Assembly (NCBI GenBank): GCA_002197545.1
Contig: NFUO01000058.1
Location: 1-31,502 of the forward strand
Reading direction: 5' to 3'
Length of the DNA: 31,502 nucleotides
DNA from: Acidobacteria subdivision 2 bacterium RH1 MAG20
GTDB lineage: Bacteria > Acidobacteriota > Terriglobia > Terriglobales > Acidobacteriaceae
In this document: piece after piece, positions 10,658 to 19,956 of the stretch
Numbering within the stretch: position 1 is the first letter of the stretch
How the letters are laid out: every line of letters starts with the position of its first letter
Program-made: the position numbers and the translations under genes
The notes under the pieces: model-generated
The model's input: only the letters and a program-made list of their open reading frames with translations
Told to the model about the DNA's origin: nothing
The model's database searches: none

Positions 10658-11311
10658 TTTCCGCGCACCCCAATCCGAGTCCTGCTGGCCGCCACCGCAC
10701 TCTCCGCTGGCGCGTGCTTAGCCCAGGCCACCCCAGCGCCATGCCCTGCAAACCAGAAGCCCTGCCCACCGCCAGCCGCGCCGCAACCATCCACCCCGGC
10801 ACCACCCACAGCGCAGCAATTCCCATTCCCGGGCGAAACCACCAAGCCTGTCGCCCCAGCGCCAAACGCACCCAAGCCCTCCGCCGACACCGACCACCCA
10901 TTCCCCACGACTTCTCCTGACATGCCCGGCGAAGGTTCCAGTAGCTCCAGCAGCAGTTCAAGCAGCAGCAGTGACACGAGCGACACTCCAGATGCAACCA
11001 AACCTACCGTCACCCGCAGAAAGCTGCCCAAGGTACAAAAACTTCAGACCCCCGACGAGCGTGTAGACGAAGACCTCAACGTCGCCAAGTTCTATTACAA
11101 CCGGGAAAACTTCAATGCGGCCTACCTGCGCAGCAAAGACGCGGTCAAAACCGAGCCAGATTACGCTCCAACCCACTTCTCGCTCGCCCAGGCTGCACAG
11201 AAGATGAAGAAGCTGGATGAGGCGAAAGCGGAATACAACGCCTACCTCAAACTGGCCCCCGATGGCGACAACGCCAAGGCTGCACACAAAGCTCTCGAAG
11301 AGCTTCATTAA
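10655..11311 (+). CDS. Exported Pro/Ser-rich protein with C-terminal TPR
   Basis: A 218-residue protein. The start at 10655 gives a signal peptide (MFPRTPIRVLLAATALSAGACLAQA), unlike the much longer open frame that overlaps the SET gene. A Cys in the h-region end (GACLA) might suggest a lipobox, but the signal-peptidase I site after AQA fits better. Residues ~26-115 are Pro/Ala-rich, with a run of twelve serines near 98-109. The C-terminal ~80 residues form two TPR-like helical pairs (NVAKFYYNRENFNAAYLRSKDAV ... YAPTHFSLAQAAQKMKKLDEA). It may bind another envelope protein, but the partner is unknown. An alternative ATG at 10591 would bury the signal peptide. It is divergent from the SET gene. 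Confidence 0.8.
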   Translation: MFPRTPIRVLLAATALSAGACLAQATPAPCPANQKPCPPPAAPQPSTPAPPTAQQFPFPGETTKPVAPAPNAPKPSADTDHPFPTTSPDMPGEGSSSSSSSSSSSSDTSDTPDATKPTVTRRKLPKVQKLQTPDERVDEDLNVAKFYYNRENFNAAYLRSKDAVKTEPDYAPTHFSLAQAAQKMKKLDEAKAEYNAYLKLAPDGDNAKAAHKALEELH

Positions 11312-11312
11312 A

Positions 11313-13193
11313 TCAAAGCACTCGCAGCACCACTACGGTCTCATCGTCGAAGTGCTCAACTCCCGCCTGAAAGTCGGAGACGGCTTTCAGAATAGCTGCC
11401 ACGGCGTCTGCAGCGTTTGAGTTTGGGTGGGACTCGATCACGTGACGCAACCGGTCCGTGCCGAACATATCGCCGTCAGCATTTTCGGCGTCGACGATGC
11501 CGTCTGAGAAGAAGACGATATAGTCTCCAGGTTGCGTGGAAAGCGTGAACTCTTCATATTCCACATTAGGAAAAAGCCCTAGCGGGAAGCCTTCGGCCTT
11601 GATGGTCTTTACCGTCACCCCTTCGCTGCTGCTGGAGACAAAGAGGGGTTGAACCGACCCCGCGTTGGCGATCTGCAGCGTCTGGTTCGAGTCGTCCCAT
11701 ACGGCCATCAGCATGGTGACATATTGCGAAGCCAGCTTGCGTTCCTGCAACTGGTCGTTCAATGCCGCAAGCATCTGGGCGGGCGAGAGGTGCTGCGGAG
11801 CGAGCGAGCGGAGGATTCCGCTGACCAACGCAGCATACAAGGCCGCCGGTGCAGCCTTGCCGCTGACGTCCCCCACCGCAATGGCAATACGTCCCGGCGT
11901 CTCAGGCGTGCTGTAGTCGAGAAAGTCGTACACATCTCCGCCGATGGACCGGGCCGCAAGAAACTGCACGGCAATTTCGGCTCGTTTGAGCTTTGGCGGC
12001 CGCGAGGGCATCAGCCGAAGCTGGACCTTCCGTGCCATATCCAGATCGCGCTCCATCCGCTGTTCTTCCTCGTGGATGCGTTGATAGAGCCGCGCATTGG
12101 CAATCGAGATGGCGACCTGTGCGCCGAGCGTAGAGAGCGTCCTCTGGTGGTCTTCGTTGTAGTAGTTGACGCGCGTATGTTCCAGATCGAGCACCCCGAT
12201 GACCTGGCCTTTATTTAGAAGCGGAACGGCAAGCTCGGAGCGCGTCTCAGGATTTACCGCAAGGTAGCGGGGATCTTTGCGTACGTCGGACGAGAGGACC
12301 GGTTCACGTTGCTGCGCGGCAGTGCCTATGATTCCTTGACCAAGTTCGACGTTGCGTTCGCGGGTGACGCGCTCGCCATAGCGGGAGGAGAAGCGGTGCT
12401 CGAACTGCTGTGTGCGCTCGTTCCACAGCAGGATGCTGAACATCTGGAAGTCGATGACCCGCTTGAGCAGTTGGCCGATGCGTTCGAGAAGATCGTCCAG
12501 ATCGAGAATACTGGTGATCTCCCGCGAAATCTCGTTGAGAACGGTAAGCGTCTGCGCCTGCCGCGAAACCCGCGTATAGAGACGCGCATTCTCCACAGCG
12601 ATGGCCATGCGCGACGCCACCAGCTCAAGCAGCCGTTGGTGCTCAGGAGTGAAATAACCGAGCGTCTCCGATTCGAGATCGAGAACGCCAATCACTTTAT
12701 TTTTGACGATAAGTGGCACCGCCAGTTCAGAACGAACGTTTGGATTGGCATTGACATAGTTCTCAGCCTCGGAGACGTCGTCGATAAGCAGTGACTTGCG
12801 CTGAAGCGCGGCCTGGCCAACAATACCCCGGCCCAGCTTGACGCGGGCGCGCTCAATCTCGGGCGCATGGCCCGTCTGAAATCGCATCCAAAGTTCATTG
12901 GTGCGCTCATTGATAAGCAGAATGGCGAAGATGCGATAGTCGATGACGGCGCGCACCAGATCGGCGACCCGATGCATCAGCGTGTTGAGGTCGAGTGTAG
13001 TATTCAGGGCATCCGCGAGGTTGTGGAGAAAATCGACCTGCAGCGGTTCGACCCGGATATTGGCAGGTTTTGCAGCAACATGGCCCTCCTGCGCCGGAGG
13101 ACGATAGTCTCCTTCAAACTGTTGCGGCGGCGGCTCGTCAGGCGCTGGCGCAGCGGGGGGAGTCGGTCGACGCGGCTTGTCAGCAATGGGCAT
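11313..13193 (-). CDS. Two-GAF SpoIIE-type (PP2C) protein phosphatase
   Basis: A 626-residue cytosolic signalling protein like RsbU/RsbP regulators of partner-switching pathways. After a Pro-rich N-terminus, two similar GAF domains follow (about residues 50-205 and 220-375), each with a 'GRGIVGQAALQRKSLLIDDV' or 'GQGIIGTAAQQREPVLSSDV' core and 'SELAVPL...VIGVLDLE'. A linker helix with RKVQLRLMPSRPPK, typical of such phosphatases, comes next, then the PPM domain with metal sites GGDVYDFLD, VGDVSGKAAPAAL and FSDGIVDAEN. It probably dephosphorylates an anti-sigma-factor antagonist, but none is nearby. The start is uncertain: ATG at 13193 is preferred, and the frame continues to a GTG at 13262. 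Its stop lies directly next to the convergent TPR gene. Confidence 0.9.
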   Translation of the reverse strand: MPIADKPRRPTPPAAPAPDEPPPQQFEGDYRPPAQEGHVAAKPANIRVEPLQVDFLHNLADALNTTLDLNTLMHRVADLVRAVIDYRIFAILLINERTNELWMRFQTGHAPEIERARVKLGRGIVGQAALQRKSLLIDDVSEAENYVNANPNVRSELAVPLIVKNKVIGVLDLESETLGYFTPEHQRLLELVASRMAIAVENARLYTRVSRQAQTLTVLNEISREITSILDLDDLLERIGQLLKRVIDFQMFSILLWNERTQQFEHRFSSRYGERVTRERNVELGQGIIGTAAQQREPVLSSDVRKDPRYLAVNPETRSELAVPLLNKGQVIGVLDLEHTRVNYYNEDHQRTLSTLGAQVAISIANARLYQRIHEEEQRMERDLDMARKVQLRLMPSRPPKLKRAEIAVQFLAARSIGGDVYDFLDYSTPETPGRIAIAVGDVSGKAAPAALYAALVSGILRSLAPQHLSPAQMLAALNDQLQERKLASQYVTMLMAVWDDSNQTLQIANAGSVQPLFVSSSSEGVTVKTIKAEGFPLGLFPNVEYEEFTLSTQPGDYIVFFSDGIVDAENADGDMFGTDRLRHVIESHPNSNAADAVAAILKAVSDFQAGVEHFDDETVVVLRVL

Positions 13194-13317
13194 TGGAAGA
13201 GGCGATGATACTACGGCAGGCCTTGAGGAGTGGAGTCCCAACCTTGGTGCGAGACATTGCACTGAACTCAGAACTCTTGAACTCTAAGTCACTGATTTTT
13301 ACGTAGCTCCGATCTGG

Positions 13318-14082
13318 TTATGCAGCCTGACTCGCAAGTTCGGACAGAATTCTTACGCTGGCGCTGACCCCGAGGCGTGACGCCCCGGCGCGAAGCATGG
13401 TGGTGGCATCAGCAAGCGACCGAATGCCGCCCGCTGCCTTCACCCCCGCCCGACGCCCGGCTGCCCCGCGCAGCAGTGCAATGTCGTCCGCAGTGGCTCC
13501 GCCGGTGGAATAACCGGTGCTGGTCTTCAGAAAGTCCGTTCCGGCGCTCAGCGCAAGCTCGGCGGCGCGCAGCTTCTCTTCGAAGGTCAACAGACAGGTC
13601 TCAAGAATAACTTTGACGATGGCTCCCGCAGCGTGGGCCAGTTCGACCACCCCACGAATGTCCTGACGGACAGCTTCATAATCGGCAACCGTTCCCGATT
13701 TCAGCAGGCCGATATTGAGCACCATATCGACGTCGTGAGCGCCATGCTTTAAAACCCGGGTAGTCTCATCACGCTTGGAGCTGGAAAGGTTCGCCCCCAG
13801 GGGAAACCCAACAACGACGCCCACCGGAATTCCCGTGCCGGTAAGGGCAGCGGAGGCAAGCGAGACCCAGGTAGGGGTCACCATGGCACAGGCAAAACGG
13901 TGCTCAGCGGCCTCCTGGCACAGCTGCAGGACCTGTGAGCGGGTAGCGTCAGGTTTGAGCAGGGTATGGTCGAGAACGGCGGCAAGATTCTGCGGAGAGG
14001 AAAGTGTGTGGCTGGCGAAGGCTGTTGCATCGAAGTGATCGGGACCGGTTGGGAGAGATTCAGCGATGGTCAAAGTGCTCAA
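13318..14082 (-). CDS. deoC: Deoxyribose-phosphate aldolase
   Basis: Cleaves 2-deoxyribose-5-phosphate to glyceraldehyde-3-phosphate and acetaldehyde in deoxynucleoside catabolism. Class I aldolase motifs are clear: LDHTLLKPDATRSQV near the N-terminus, VVGFPLGANLSSSKRDET, DMVLNIGLLKSG, the Schiff-base lysine in FLKTSTGYSTGGAT and the second active lysine in GVKAAGGIRS. I chose the TTG at 14082 (254 residues) because AAGGAG lies five bases upstream; an in-frame ATG at 14130 would add 16 residues but has no ribosome site. No other deoxynucleoside genes are adjacent. Confidence 0.95.
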   Translation of the reverse strand: MSTLTIAESLPTGPDHFDATAFASHTLSSPQNLAAVLDHTLLKPDATRSQVLQLCQEAAEHRFACAMVTPTWVSLASAALTGTGIPVGVVVGFPLGANLSSSKRDETTRVLKHGAHDVDMVLNIGLLKSGTVADYEAVRQDIRGVVELAHAAGAIVKVILETCLLTFEEKLRAAELALSAGTDFLKTSTGYSTGGATADDIALLRGAAGRRAGVKAAGGIRSLADATTMLRAGASRLGVSASVRILSELASQAA

Positions 14083-14341
14083 GCATGCTCCTTCGACAGG
14101 GAAAGTCTCCTGTCGCGTACTTTCTATCATACCGGGGTTGGAACTGGCTTAAGAGCTCCCCTGTGGACGTTCAAGGTAATATGGGCAAAGAGTTTAGCCA
14201 GATTCCCCCATCTGAACACTCCCAAAAAATCCGGGCGCCCATCTTCGCGACAATTTCATCGTCGTTAAGTTGGGTGAAGCGCCACCAACTTTCCCGGCAG
14301 CTACCAATGGGTCGTTCTGCCAGCCAAACCATCCAATAAAA

Positions 14342-15412
14342 ATGATCGAAGGCAAGACAGAAAAAACTCTGCGCCTCTCGGTGCTGGACCAGTCGCCCGT
14401 TCCCGCCGGAAGCACTCCGGCACAGGCGCTGCAAAACTCCATCGAACTGGCACGCAAGGTAGACGATTTAGGCTACCGCCGCTTCTGGATGTCCGAGCAT
14501 CACGCCATGGACACGCTCGCCTGTACCGCTCCGGAGATCATGCTCGCCCGCATTGGAGCGGAGACGAAGCGAATCCGCCTCGGCTCCGGCGGCATCATGC
14601 TGCCGCACTACACCGCCCTCAAAGTGGCGGAGGTCTTTCGCACACTCCACGCGCTCTACCCCGAAAGAATCGACCTCGGCATCGGGCGCGCCCCCGGCGG
14701 TGGCCCCATGGAGGCACTGGCGCTGAAACGCGACCGCAACACTAAGATGCTCGATGATTTTCCCGATCAGGTAAGCGAGCTACTCGCCTTTCTCGATCAG
14801 GACTTTCCCGAGCGCCACCCCTTCGCGAGCATTCGTGTCTCCCCGCAGATGCCGGGTGGCCCGGACGTCTGGATGCTGGGATCGAGCATGTGGAGCTCCG
14901 CCGCTGCCGCCGAGTTCGGCCTCCCCTACGCCTTCGCCCACTTCTTCAGCGGCGAATCCTCCCGGGCGGCAATCGAGGCTTACAAGCGCAGCTTTATACC
15001 CAGCAAATACAGATCGGAACCGGAAGCAATGGTGGCTGTAGGGGCCATCTGCGCCCCTACGCAAGAGGAAGCCCAGTATCTCGCCTCAAGCGTCCGCCTG
15101 TTGCAGTGGCGCATTCGCCAGGGAGACCGCAGTCCGGTCGCTTCGCCCGAAGATGCGCTGCGTGAACTGCAGTCATTTGGCAATCCTTCACTGGAGACAG
15201 GCGAATGGCCGCGCTACTTCGTCGGAACCCCGGCAAAGGTGAAGGCCAATCTGGAACAGATGGCCGAAGCTCTCGGAATAGGCGAGATCGTGGTCAACAC
15301 GATTATTTGGGATCAAGCAACGCGGCTGCGAAGCTACGATCTGCTTGCCGAAGCATTTGGACTGAAAGATCTAATCACAGAGTCTTTCACGCCCGAAATA
15401 AGCGCAGTTTAG
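14342..15412 (+). CDS. Luciferase-like (LLM) flavin-dependent monooxygenase
   Basis: A 356-residue member of the bacterial-luciferase-like TIM-barrel flavin oxidoreductases, of the MsnO8/YhbW-like group. It starts LRLSVLDQSPVPAGSTPAQAL, with the diagnostic RFWMSEHHAMDTLACTAPEIML, IRLGSGGIMLPHYTALKVAE, LYPERIDLGIGRAPGG and late YFVGTPAKVKANLEQMAE. These proteins use reduced flavin supplied by a separate reductase and oxidise varied organic substrates; the substrate here is unknown. The ATG at 14342 is preferred over an in-frame TTG at 14270. It is divergent from deoC across a 259-base gap in which I see no special element. Confidence 0.92.
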   Translation: MIEGKTEKTLRLSVLDQSPVPAGSTPAQALQNSIELARKVDDLGYRRFWMSEHHAMDTLACTAPEIMLARIGAETKRIRLGSGGIMLPHYTALKVAEVFRTLHALYPERIDLGIGRAPGGGPMEALALKRDRNTKMLDDFPDQVSELLAFLDQDFPERHPFASIRVSPQMPGGPDVWMLGSSMWSSAAAAEFGLPYAFAHFFSGESSRAAIEAYKRSFIPSKYRSEPEAMVAVGAICAPTQEEAQYLASSVRLLQWRIRQGDRSPVASPEDALRELQSFGNPSLETGEWPRYFVGTPAKVKANLEQMAEALGIGEIVVNTIIWDQATRLRSYDLLAEAFGLKDLITESFTPEISAV

Positions 15413-15511
15413 AAACCACATTTACCACGCATTTCACCACATCGAGGCCAGCGGAAACGGGTTTCTAAGAAAAACCCCAGAAATAACCATTCAAAAAACT
15501 CGAAAAATCCG

Positions 15512-16075
15512 CTAATGCCCCGCCGCATCGTCAGGAAAAAGCCGAATATCTTTTACATTCCGATAATGCTCAGCATAGTCCATGCCATACCCAATCACAA
15601 ACTGATTCGGAATCTGAAACCCCACATAATCCGCCTCAATCGGCACCAAACGTCGCTCCGGCTTATCCAGACAAGTGGCAATCTTCAATGATGCCGGCTT
15701 ATGCTGCAGCATCATCCCACGCAGATAGCTAAGCGTAAGTCCTGTATCCAGAATATCTTCGACAAGAATCACATGTTTTCCTTCAATAGGATTGTCGATG
15801 TCCTTGATAAGCCTGACCGCTCCACTCGACACCTTGGCGCGTCCATAGCTTGAAACAGCAACAAAATCAAAGGTATTATCCACCTCGATGGCGCGGGCCA
15901 GATCGGAGAGAAAGATGGCCGCGCCCTTGAGAACACCAATCAAAACAATGGATTTACTCGCATAATCAGCGGAAATCTGCGCGCCGATCTCGCGGACACG
16001 ATCGGAAATCTGGGATTTGGAAAACAGGACTTCCATTCCAGACGCATGAGGAAAGACAGGGGAACTGGTGGACAT
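15512..16075 (-). CDS. hpt: Hypoxanthine phosphoribosyltransferase
   Basis: Purine salvage enzyme joining hypoxanthine or guanine to PRPP. Family motifs: the start of the fold MEVLFSKSQISDRVREIGAQIS, SIVLIGVLKGAAIFLSDLAR, the flexible loop region VSSYG, the PRPP-binding VILVEDILDTGLTLSYL, and C-terminal DYVGFQIPNQFVIGYGMDYAEHYRN. The start is uncertain: ATGs at 16105, 16075 and 16036 are all in frame and none has a good ribosome site; 16075 gives 187 residues. It is divergent from the Lgt-family gene, 67 bases away. Confidence 0.95.
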   Translation of the reverse strand: MSTSSPVFPHASGMEVLFSKSQISDRVREIGAQISADYASKSIVLIGVLKGAAIFLSDLARAIEVDNTFDFVAVSSYGRAKVSSGAVRLIKDIDNPIEGKHVILVEDILDTGLTLSYLRGMMLQHKPASLKIATCLDKPERRLVPIEADYVGFQIPNQFVIGYGMDYAEHYRNVKDIRLFPDDAAGH

Positions 16076-16142
16076 ATAAACGTCAGAGTAGCGCGAATAG
16101 AGCATTAGGGAAAGGGTCGATATACTTAACCGAGCGAGGCTT

Positions 16143-16994
16143 ATGTATCCCTATATCGATATCGGCCCAGTGCATCTGGGCACGTTTGGATTGTTGTTGT
16201 GGCTGGCTGCGGTTGTGGCCACGGTGGTGTTGCACAGGAACTTTGTGCGAAATAAGGTGGATGCGGACGCATTAAGCGTGGTGGCGTTTGTGGTGATTGC
16301 CGGTGTCATCGGCGCAAAAGCCTGGCATGAATTAGAAAACGTCTCTGAGCTTCGCGCAGCAATGATGCAGATTGTAGCGCCCGGCTGGAGCCATCCTCTG
16401 GATATCCTGGTGGATTTTCTGCATTGGTTTCAGGCCGGATTTGCATGGTTTGGTGGACTGGTCGCCGGTATTGGAATGCTGATGTGGCAAGGGCATGAAG
16501 CGCGACCGGCAGGGACATCGGGTTGGTTGGCTTCCGTGCGGATGCTCGATCTCGCTACTCCGGCAGCGGCGATTGGCTATGGTGTAGGGCGAATCGGTTG
16601 CCTGACTTCGGGAGACGGCGATTACGGGATCAACACAACGCTGCCGTGGGGAGTCCACATGGCGAAAAATGCGCTGGTGCCTCCGACTCCGCCGAACGCG
16701 CTGGTGCAGCCTACTCCTGTGTATGAGCTGCTGTTTGGATTGGCGCTGGCATGGCTGTTGTGGCAGCTTGGGCGTAAGCTCCATCCGATTGGCTGGCTGA
16801 CCGGGTTGTACCTTGTGCTGAGCGGTTTGGGACGGTTTCTGGTGGAGTTTGTACGAATTAATCCCAGGCTTTACTGGGGCATGAGCAACGCTCAGGTAGC
16901 TGCGATTGGGTCGATGCTGATGGGTGCCGTAGTGATGCTGGTGGCTTGGCGGCGCGCCGTTGTTACAACTCCGGTGATTCAAGTGAGTTCGTAG
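16143..16994 (+). CDS. Divergent Lgt-family integral membrane protein
   Basis: A 283-residue polytopic membrane protein with the overall plan of prolipoprotein diacylglyceryl transferase (N-terminal IDIGPVHLGTFGLLL, central GYGVGRIGCLTSGDGDYG, PTPVYELLFG, GRFLVEFVR). Compared from memory with E. coli Lgt, the arginines of GRIG (Arg150) and GRFLVEF (Arg231) and Glu235 are kept. The catalytic-region His103 of SFHGG is Phe103 (AWFGG), the Asn of GRLGN is Cys153, and the His of HPSQLYE is Gln189. It may be an Lgt paralogue with altered function or a lineage-specific Lgt, so I give no gene symbol. Whether a canonical lgt exists elsewhere cannot be seen. Confidence 0.8.
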   Translation: MYPYIDIGPVHLGTFGLLLWLAAVVATVVLHRNFVRNKVDADALSVVAFVVIAGVIGAKAWHELENVSELRAAMMQIVAPGWSHPLDILVDFLHWFQAGFAWFGGLVAGIGMLMWQGHEARPAGTSGWLASVRMLDLATPAAAIGYGVGRIGCLTSGDGDYGINTTLPWGVHMAKNALVPPTPPNALVQPTPVYELLFGLALAWLLWQLGRKLHPIGWLTGLYLVLSGLGRFLVEFVRINPRLYWGMSNAQVAAIGSMLMGAVVMLVAWRRAVVTTPVIQVSS

Positions 16995-17025
16995 AGGTTT
17001 CTACGAACTCACCCTTTGAAACTGA

Positions 17026-17751
17026 TTACTTGGCCATCTCTTCGCGGATCGGTTCTTGTGGAGCGGCAAAGAATAACTGCGAGATCAGACCGCCGATAAT
17101 AGCTCCAAGGATGGGGGCTACCCAGAAGAGCCATAGCTGGCTGGTTGCCCAGCCGCCTACGAAGAGGGCAGGGCCGGTGCTGCGAGCCGGGTTGACCGAG
17201 GTGTTGGTGATAGGGATGCTGATGAGGTGGATCAGTGTAAGGCAGAGGCCGATAGCGATCGGCGCAAAGCCTTTGGGTGCGCGTTCATCGGTGGAACCGA
17301 GGATGACGAGCAGGAAGAATGCGGTGAGCACCACTTCCGCGATGAAGCAGGCCGACAGGGAATAGTGGTCGGGCGAGTGGGCTCCGTAGCCGTTGGAGGC
17401 GAAGCCACCGGCGAGGCTGAATCCCTCTTTGCCCTTGGCGATGAGGTAGAGGACCCCTGAAGCGGCAATTCCACCAGCGACCTGAGCGACGATGTAGGGC
17501 AGCAGATCGCGAGCAGCGAAACGCTTACCAACTACCAATCCAACGGATACGGCAGGGTTAAGATGGCAACCGGAGATATGGCCGATGGCGAAGGCCATGG
17601 TGAGCAGCGTGAGTCCAAAGGCCAGTGCGACACCGACAAAGCCGATGCCTAGCTGCGGGAATGCCGCCGCGATGACTGCGCTGCCGCAGCCTCCGAAGAC
17701 GAGCCAGAAAGTACCGAAGAATTCTGCTGCTGCGCGTTTCGACAGTGGCAT
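17026..17751 (-). CDS. aqpZ: Aquaporin Z (MIP family water channel)
   Basis: A 241-residue six-helix MIP channel of the inner membrane. Both half-helix boxes are intact: NPAV at residues 65-68 ([11 protein letters not shown]) and NPAR at 187-190 ([12 protein letters not shown]). Selectivity-filter residues fit a strict water channel rather than a glycerol facilitator: Phe in [10 protein letters not shown], His175 in [18 protein letters not shown], and the NPAR arginine. Length and helix layout match E. coli AqpZ. It is convergent with the Lgt-family gene, and the 63-bp dispersed repeat lies upstream of it. Confidence 0.95.
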   Translation of the reverse strand: MPLSKRAAAEFFGTFWLVFGGCGSAVIAAAFPQLGIGFVGVALAFGLTLLTMAFAIGHISGCHLNPAVSVGLVVGKRFAARDLLPYIVAQVAGGIAASGVLYLIAKGKEGFSLAGGFASNGYGAHSPDHYSLSACFIAEVVLTAFFLLVILGSTDERAPKGFAPIAIGLCLTLIHLISIPITNTSVNPARSTGPALFVGGWATSQLWLFWVAPILGAIIGGLISQLFFAAPQEPIREEMAK

Positions 17752-17927
17752 CGTGTGATCCTTCTTTCCTTTACAGAGTTGGGGTCATCTCTTTGTGAAG
17801 ACGAGGTTTGAGACTTTGCATCGCCCGCTTCAGGGGAACGGCGGAAGTGTAGCACGCTGGATTTGCTTCTCCATCAATCGTTTTTCGTTTGCTGGCTTCG
17901 GCGCGGCTTTTGTGTTCTCGTTTTGAA

Positions 17928-17990
17928 GTTCCCCCTTCCTGCTGATAAGTCCTAAAGTATTTGAAGTAAAGACTTTAAGTCTGGATCTCC
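17928..17990. repeat. 63-bp dispersed palindromic repeat, copy 1
   Basis: It begins GTTCCCCCTTCC and ends with AAGACTTTAAGTCTGGA plus TCTCC; AGACTT-T-AAGTCT is a perfect inverted repeat. It aligns over its whole length with 23761-23823 in the same orientation. It lies between the AhpD-like gene and aqpZ. I associate this kind of element with intergenic DNA of Acidobacteriaceae; it carries no gene. Confidence 0.6.
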
Positions 17991-18015
17991 GTATTGAACT
18001 ATCTCTATTCTGTTT

Positions 18016-18423
18016 CTATTCCATTGAAAATTCTGGATCGACAGGAATCTGGAGCGCTGTTGCCAGTGCGTTGGTTTCGGCTGCCATGCCTACTACCGCG
18101 AGAAATTCGGTATGCTGCTGGTCGGTAAGACCCTTGGCCCGGGCCGCTGCGGTGTGGGAGTGTACGCAGTAGCTGCAACCGTTGATCGTCGATGCGGCAA
18201 TATAGATCAATTCCTTGGTGAGCGGGTCGAGCGCGCCCGGCTCGATCATCACTTCTTTGATGCTTGACCAGGTTCGTTCAAGAACGGAAGGCTGGTTGGC
18301 CAGCGCCCGCCAGAAATTATTCACGAAATCGGATTTGCGCGTGGAGCGTATGTCGTCAAAGACTGCTTTTACGCGAGCATTGGATGCGACTTCTTCGTCA
18401 GTCCAGAGCTTTACGGTAGCCAT
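18016..18423 (-). CDS. AhpD-like carboxymuconolactone decarboxylase family protein
   Basis: A 135-residue all-helical protein of the CMD/AhpD superfamily. The redox signature CSYCVHSHTAAA has Cys83, Cys86 and His90 in the AhpD arrangement, preceded by LTKELIYIAAS, so a thiol peroxidase or disulfide-reductase activity is more likely than decarboxylation. No ahpC is next to it. The MFS gene is 123 bases upstream on the same strand; the gap contains a CCTTGG-N12-CCAAGG inverted repeat (18456-18479) that might be an operator or a stem-loop. Confidence 0.88.
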   Translation of the reverse strand: MATVKLWTDEEVASNARVKAVFDDIRSTRKSDFVNNFWRALANQPSVLERTWSSIKEVMIEPGALDPLTKELIYIAASTINGCSYCVHSHTAAARAKGLTDQQHTEFLAVVGMAAETNALATALQIPVDPEFSME

Positions 18424-18546
18424 AGTGAAGACCTTTCAAGTGTGAAGCAAACATGCCTTGGGTTGCTGTCCTTCCAAGGAGACGTGCATTCAGAGAATAC
18501 TTGTTTGCGATCCGCGAAGGCTCGGGAAGGATGCCAGTGGTCGAGG

Positions 18547-19842
18547 TCAATCTGTTGAGACGGTGAGATCGCTGTCTTTTGTCTCCCGGATAAGGAGCAG
18601 ACCGAAGAAGGTAAGGACTGCGGATGCTGTGAGGTAGTAGCCGACATATTGCAGGCCATAGTTTGTGGCGAGCCACGTCGCGATATAGGGAGCGAGCGAG
18701 GCGCCCAGAATACCGGCCAGGCTAAACGCGAGCGAACTTCCGGTATAGCGAACCGGTGTAGGGAAGAGCTCGGAGACGATTGTACCGAGCGGACCGTAGG
18801 TAAAGCCCATGAGCGCAAGACCCAGGGCCATCATGAAGATGGCCCCGGCGATGCCGGAGGTGAAGAGCGGCCCAAGCACAAGACCAAAGAGAGCGATGAG
18901 CACGGTGGCTCCAAACATGATGGGCCGCCTTCCGCGCTCGGCGAGGAGTGCGGAGATGGGGATCATGAGCGCGAAGAAGAGGATGCCGAAGAGTTGGATG
19001 AGGAGAAAGCTGCTGCGGCTATAGTGGAGAGCGGCCGTTCCCCAGGACAGCGCAAAGACCGTCATCAGGTAGAAGAGAACAAATGTCGCAAGACAGACAA
19101 GGATGCCGGCCACGAGCGCGCGGGTGTGGCGGCGCAGGACGGTAAACATGGGGACGCCGACCTGCTCGTTGTGCTGAAGCGACGCCTGGAAGACGGGTGT
19201 CTCGGTGATTGTGAGTCGAACGTAGAGCCCGAGCAGGACCAGCACGGCGCTGGCGAGGAAAGGCAGCCTCCAGCCAAAGGCGAAGAATTGCTTGTCGGTG
19301 AGGTAGCGGGAGAGCAGGAGGAAAGTGCCTCCTGAGAGGAGGAAGCCGATGGGTGCGCCGAGTTGCGGGAACATGCCGTAGAGGGCGCGCTTGTGGGGCG
19401 GGGCGTTTTCGACAGCGAGAAGAACGGCGCCGCCCCATTCTCCGCCCAGCCCGATGCCCTGGCCGAACCGGCAGAGAGCGAGCAGCAGGGGTGCGGCGAT
19501 GCCGATGGCATGATAAGAGGGCAGAGCGCCGATGGCGAAGGTCGACATGCCCATAGTCGACAAAGCGAGGACCAGCGTTTTCTTGCGACCGATGCGGTCG
19601 CCGAAGTGGCCGAAGAGTGCAGAACCGATGGGGCGTGCGAGGAAGGCGATTCCGAAAGTCGCTAGTGAGGCCAGCGTCGAGGAGGCGGGATCGGATGCTG
19701 GGAAGAAGAGGCGTGGGAAGACAAGCACCGCTGCGGTGGCATAGATGTAGAAGTCGAAAAACTCGACGGTAGTCCCAACCATGCTGGCGAAGAGGACTTG
19801 GCTCGGAGTATTGATGTGTTTTTGTGGCGCTGCGTCTGTCAT
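18547..19842 (-). CDS. MFS transporter, metabolite:H+ symporter type
   Basis: A 431-residue twelve-helix major facilitator of the metabolite:H+ symporter group (ShiA/ProP/KgtP-like). Diagnostic pieces are ASMVGTTVEFFDFYIY in helix 1, the loop 2-3 motif GHFGDRIGRKKTL, FGQGIGLGGEWGGAVLLAVE in helix 4 and the second-half repeat LLAERGRRPIMF. The substrate is probably an organic acid or osmolyte but cannot be named. The ATG at 19842 was chosen because homologues begin shortly before NTPSQVLFASM; an in-frame GTG at 19893 would add 17 odd residues. It may be co-transcribed with the downstream AhpD-like gene. Confidence 0.93.
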   Translation of the reverse strand: MTDAAPQKHINTPSQVLFASMVGTTVEFFDFYIYATAAVLVFPRLFFPASDPASSTLASLATFGIAFLARPIGSALFGHFGDRIGRKKTLVLALSTMGMSTFAIGALPSYHAIGIAAPLLLALCRFGQGIGLGGEWGGAVLLAVENAPPHKRALYGMFPQLGAPIGFLLSGGTFLLLSRYLTDKQFFAFGWRLPFLASAVLVLLGLYVRLTITETPVFQASLQHNEQVGVPMFTVLRRHTRALVAGILVCLATFVLFYLMTVFALSWGTAALHYSRSSFLLIQLFGILFFALMIPISALLAERGRRPIMFGATVLIALFGLVLGPLFTSGIAGAIFMMALGLALMGFTYGPLGTIVSELFPTPVRYTGSSLAFSLAGILGASLAPYIATWLATNYGLQYVGYYLTASAVLTFFGLLLIRETKDSDLTVSTD

Positions 19843-19956
19843 CGTCTGGAACTTGAATTCTATTCGAATGGAGATGGAAGAGCCGTGAGCCACTTCGGTC
19901 GAAATGACGATTCCTGGGAAAAGGGTAACGATATTGGTAGAGACAGCAACTGGGAG

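Noticed and set aside
10945..10975. AGC/AGT serine-codon run as a possible tandem-repeat switch
   Set aside because: The codons are mixed and the run is short and in frame, so length changes would not shift the frame; it reads as a simple serine linker.
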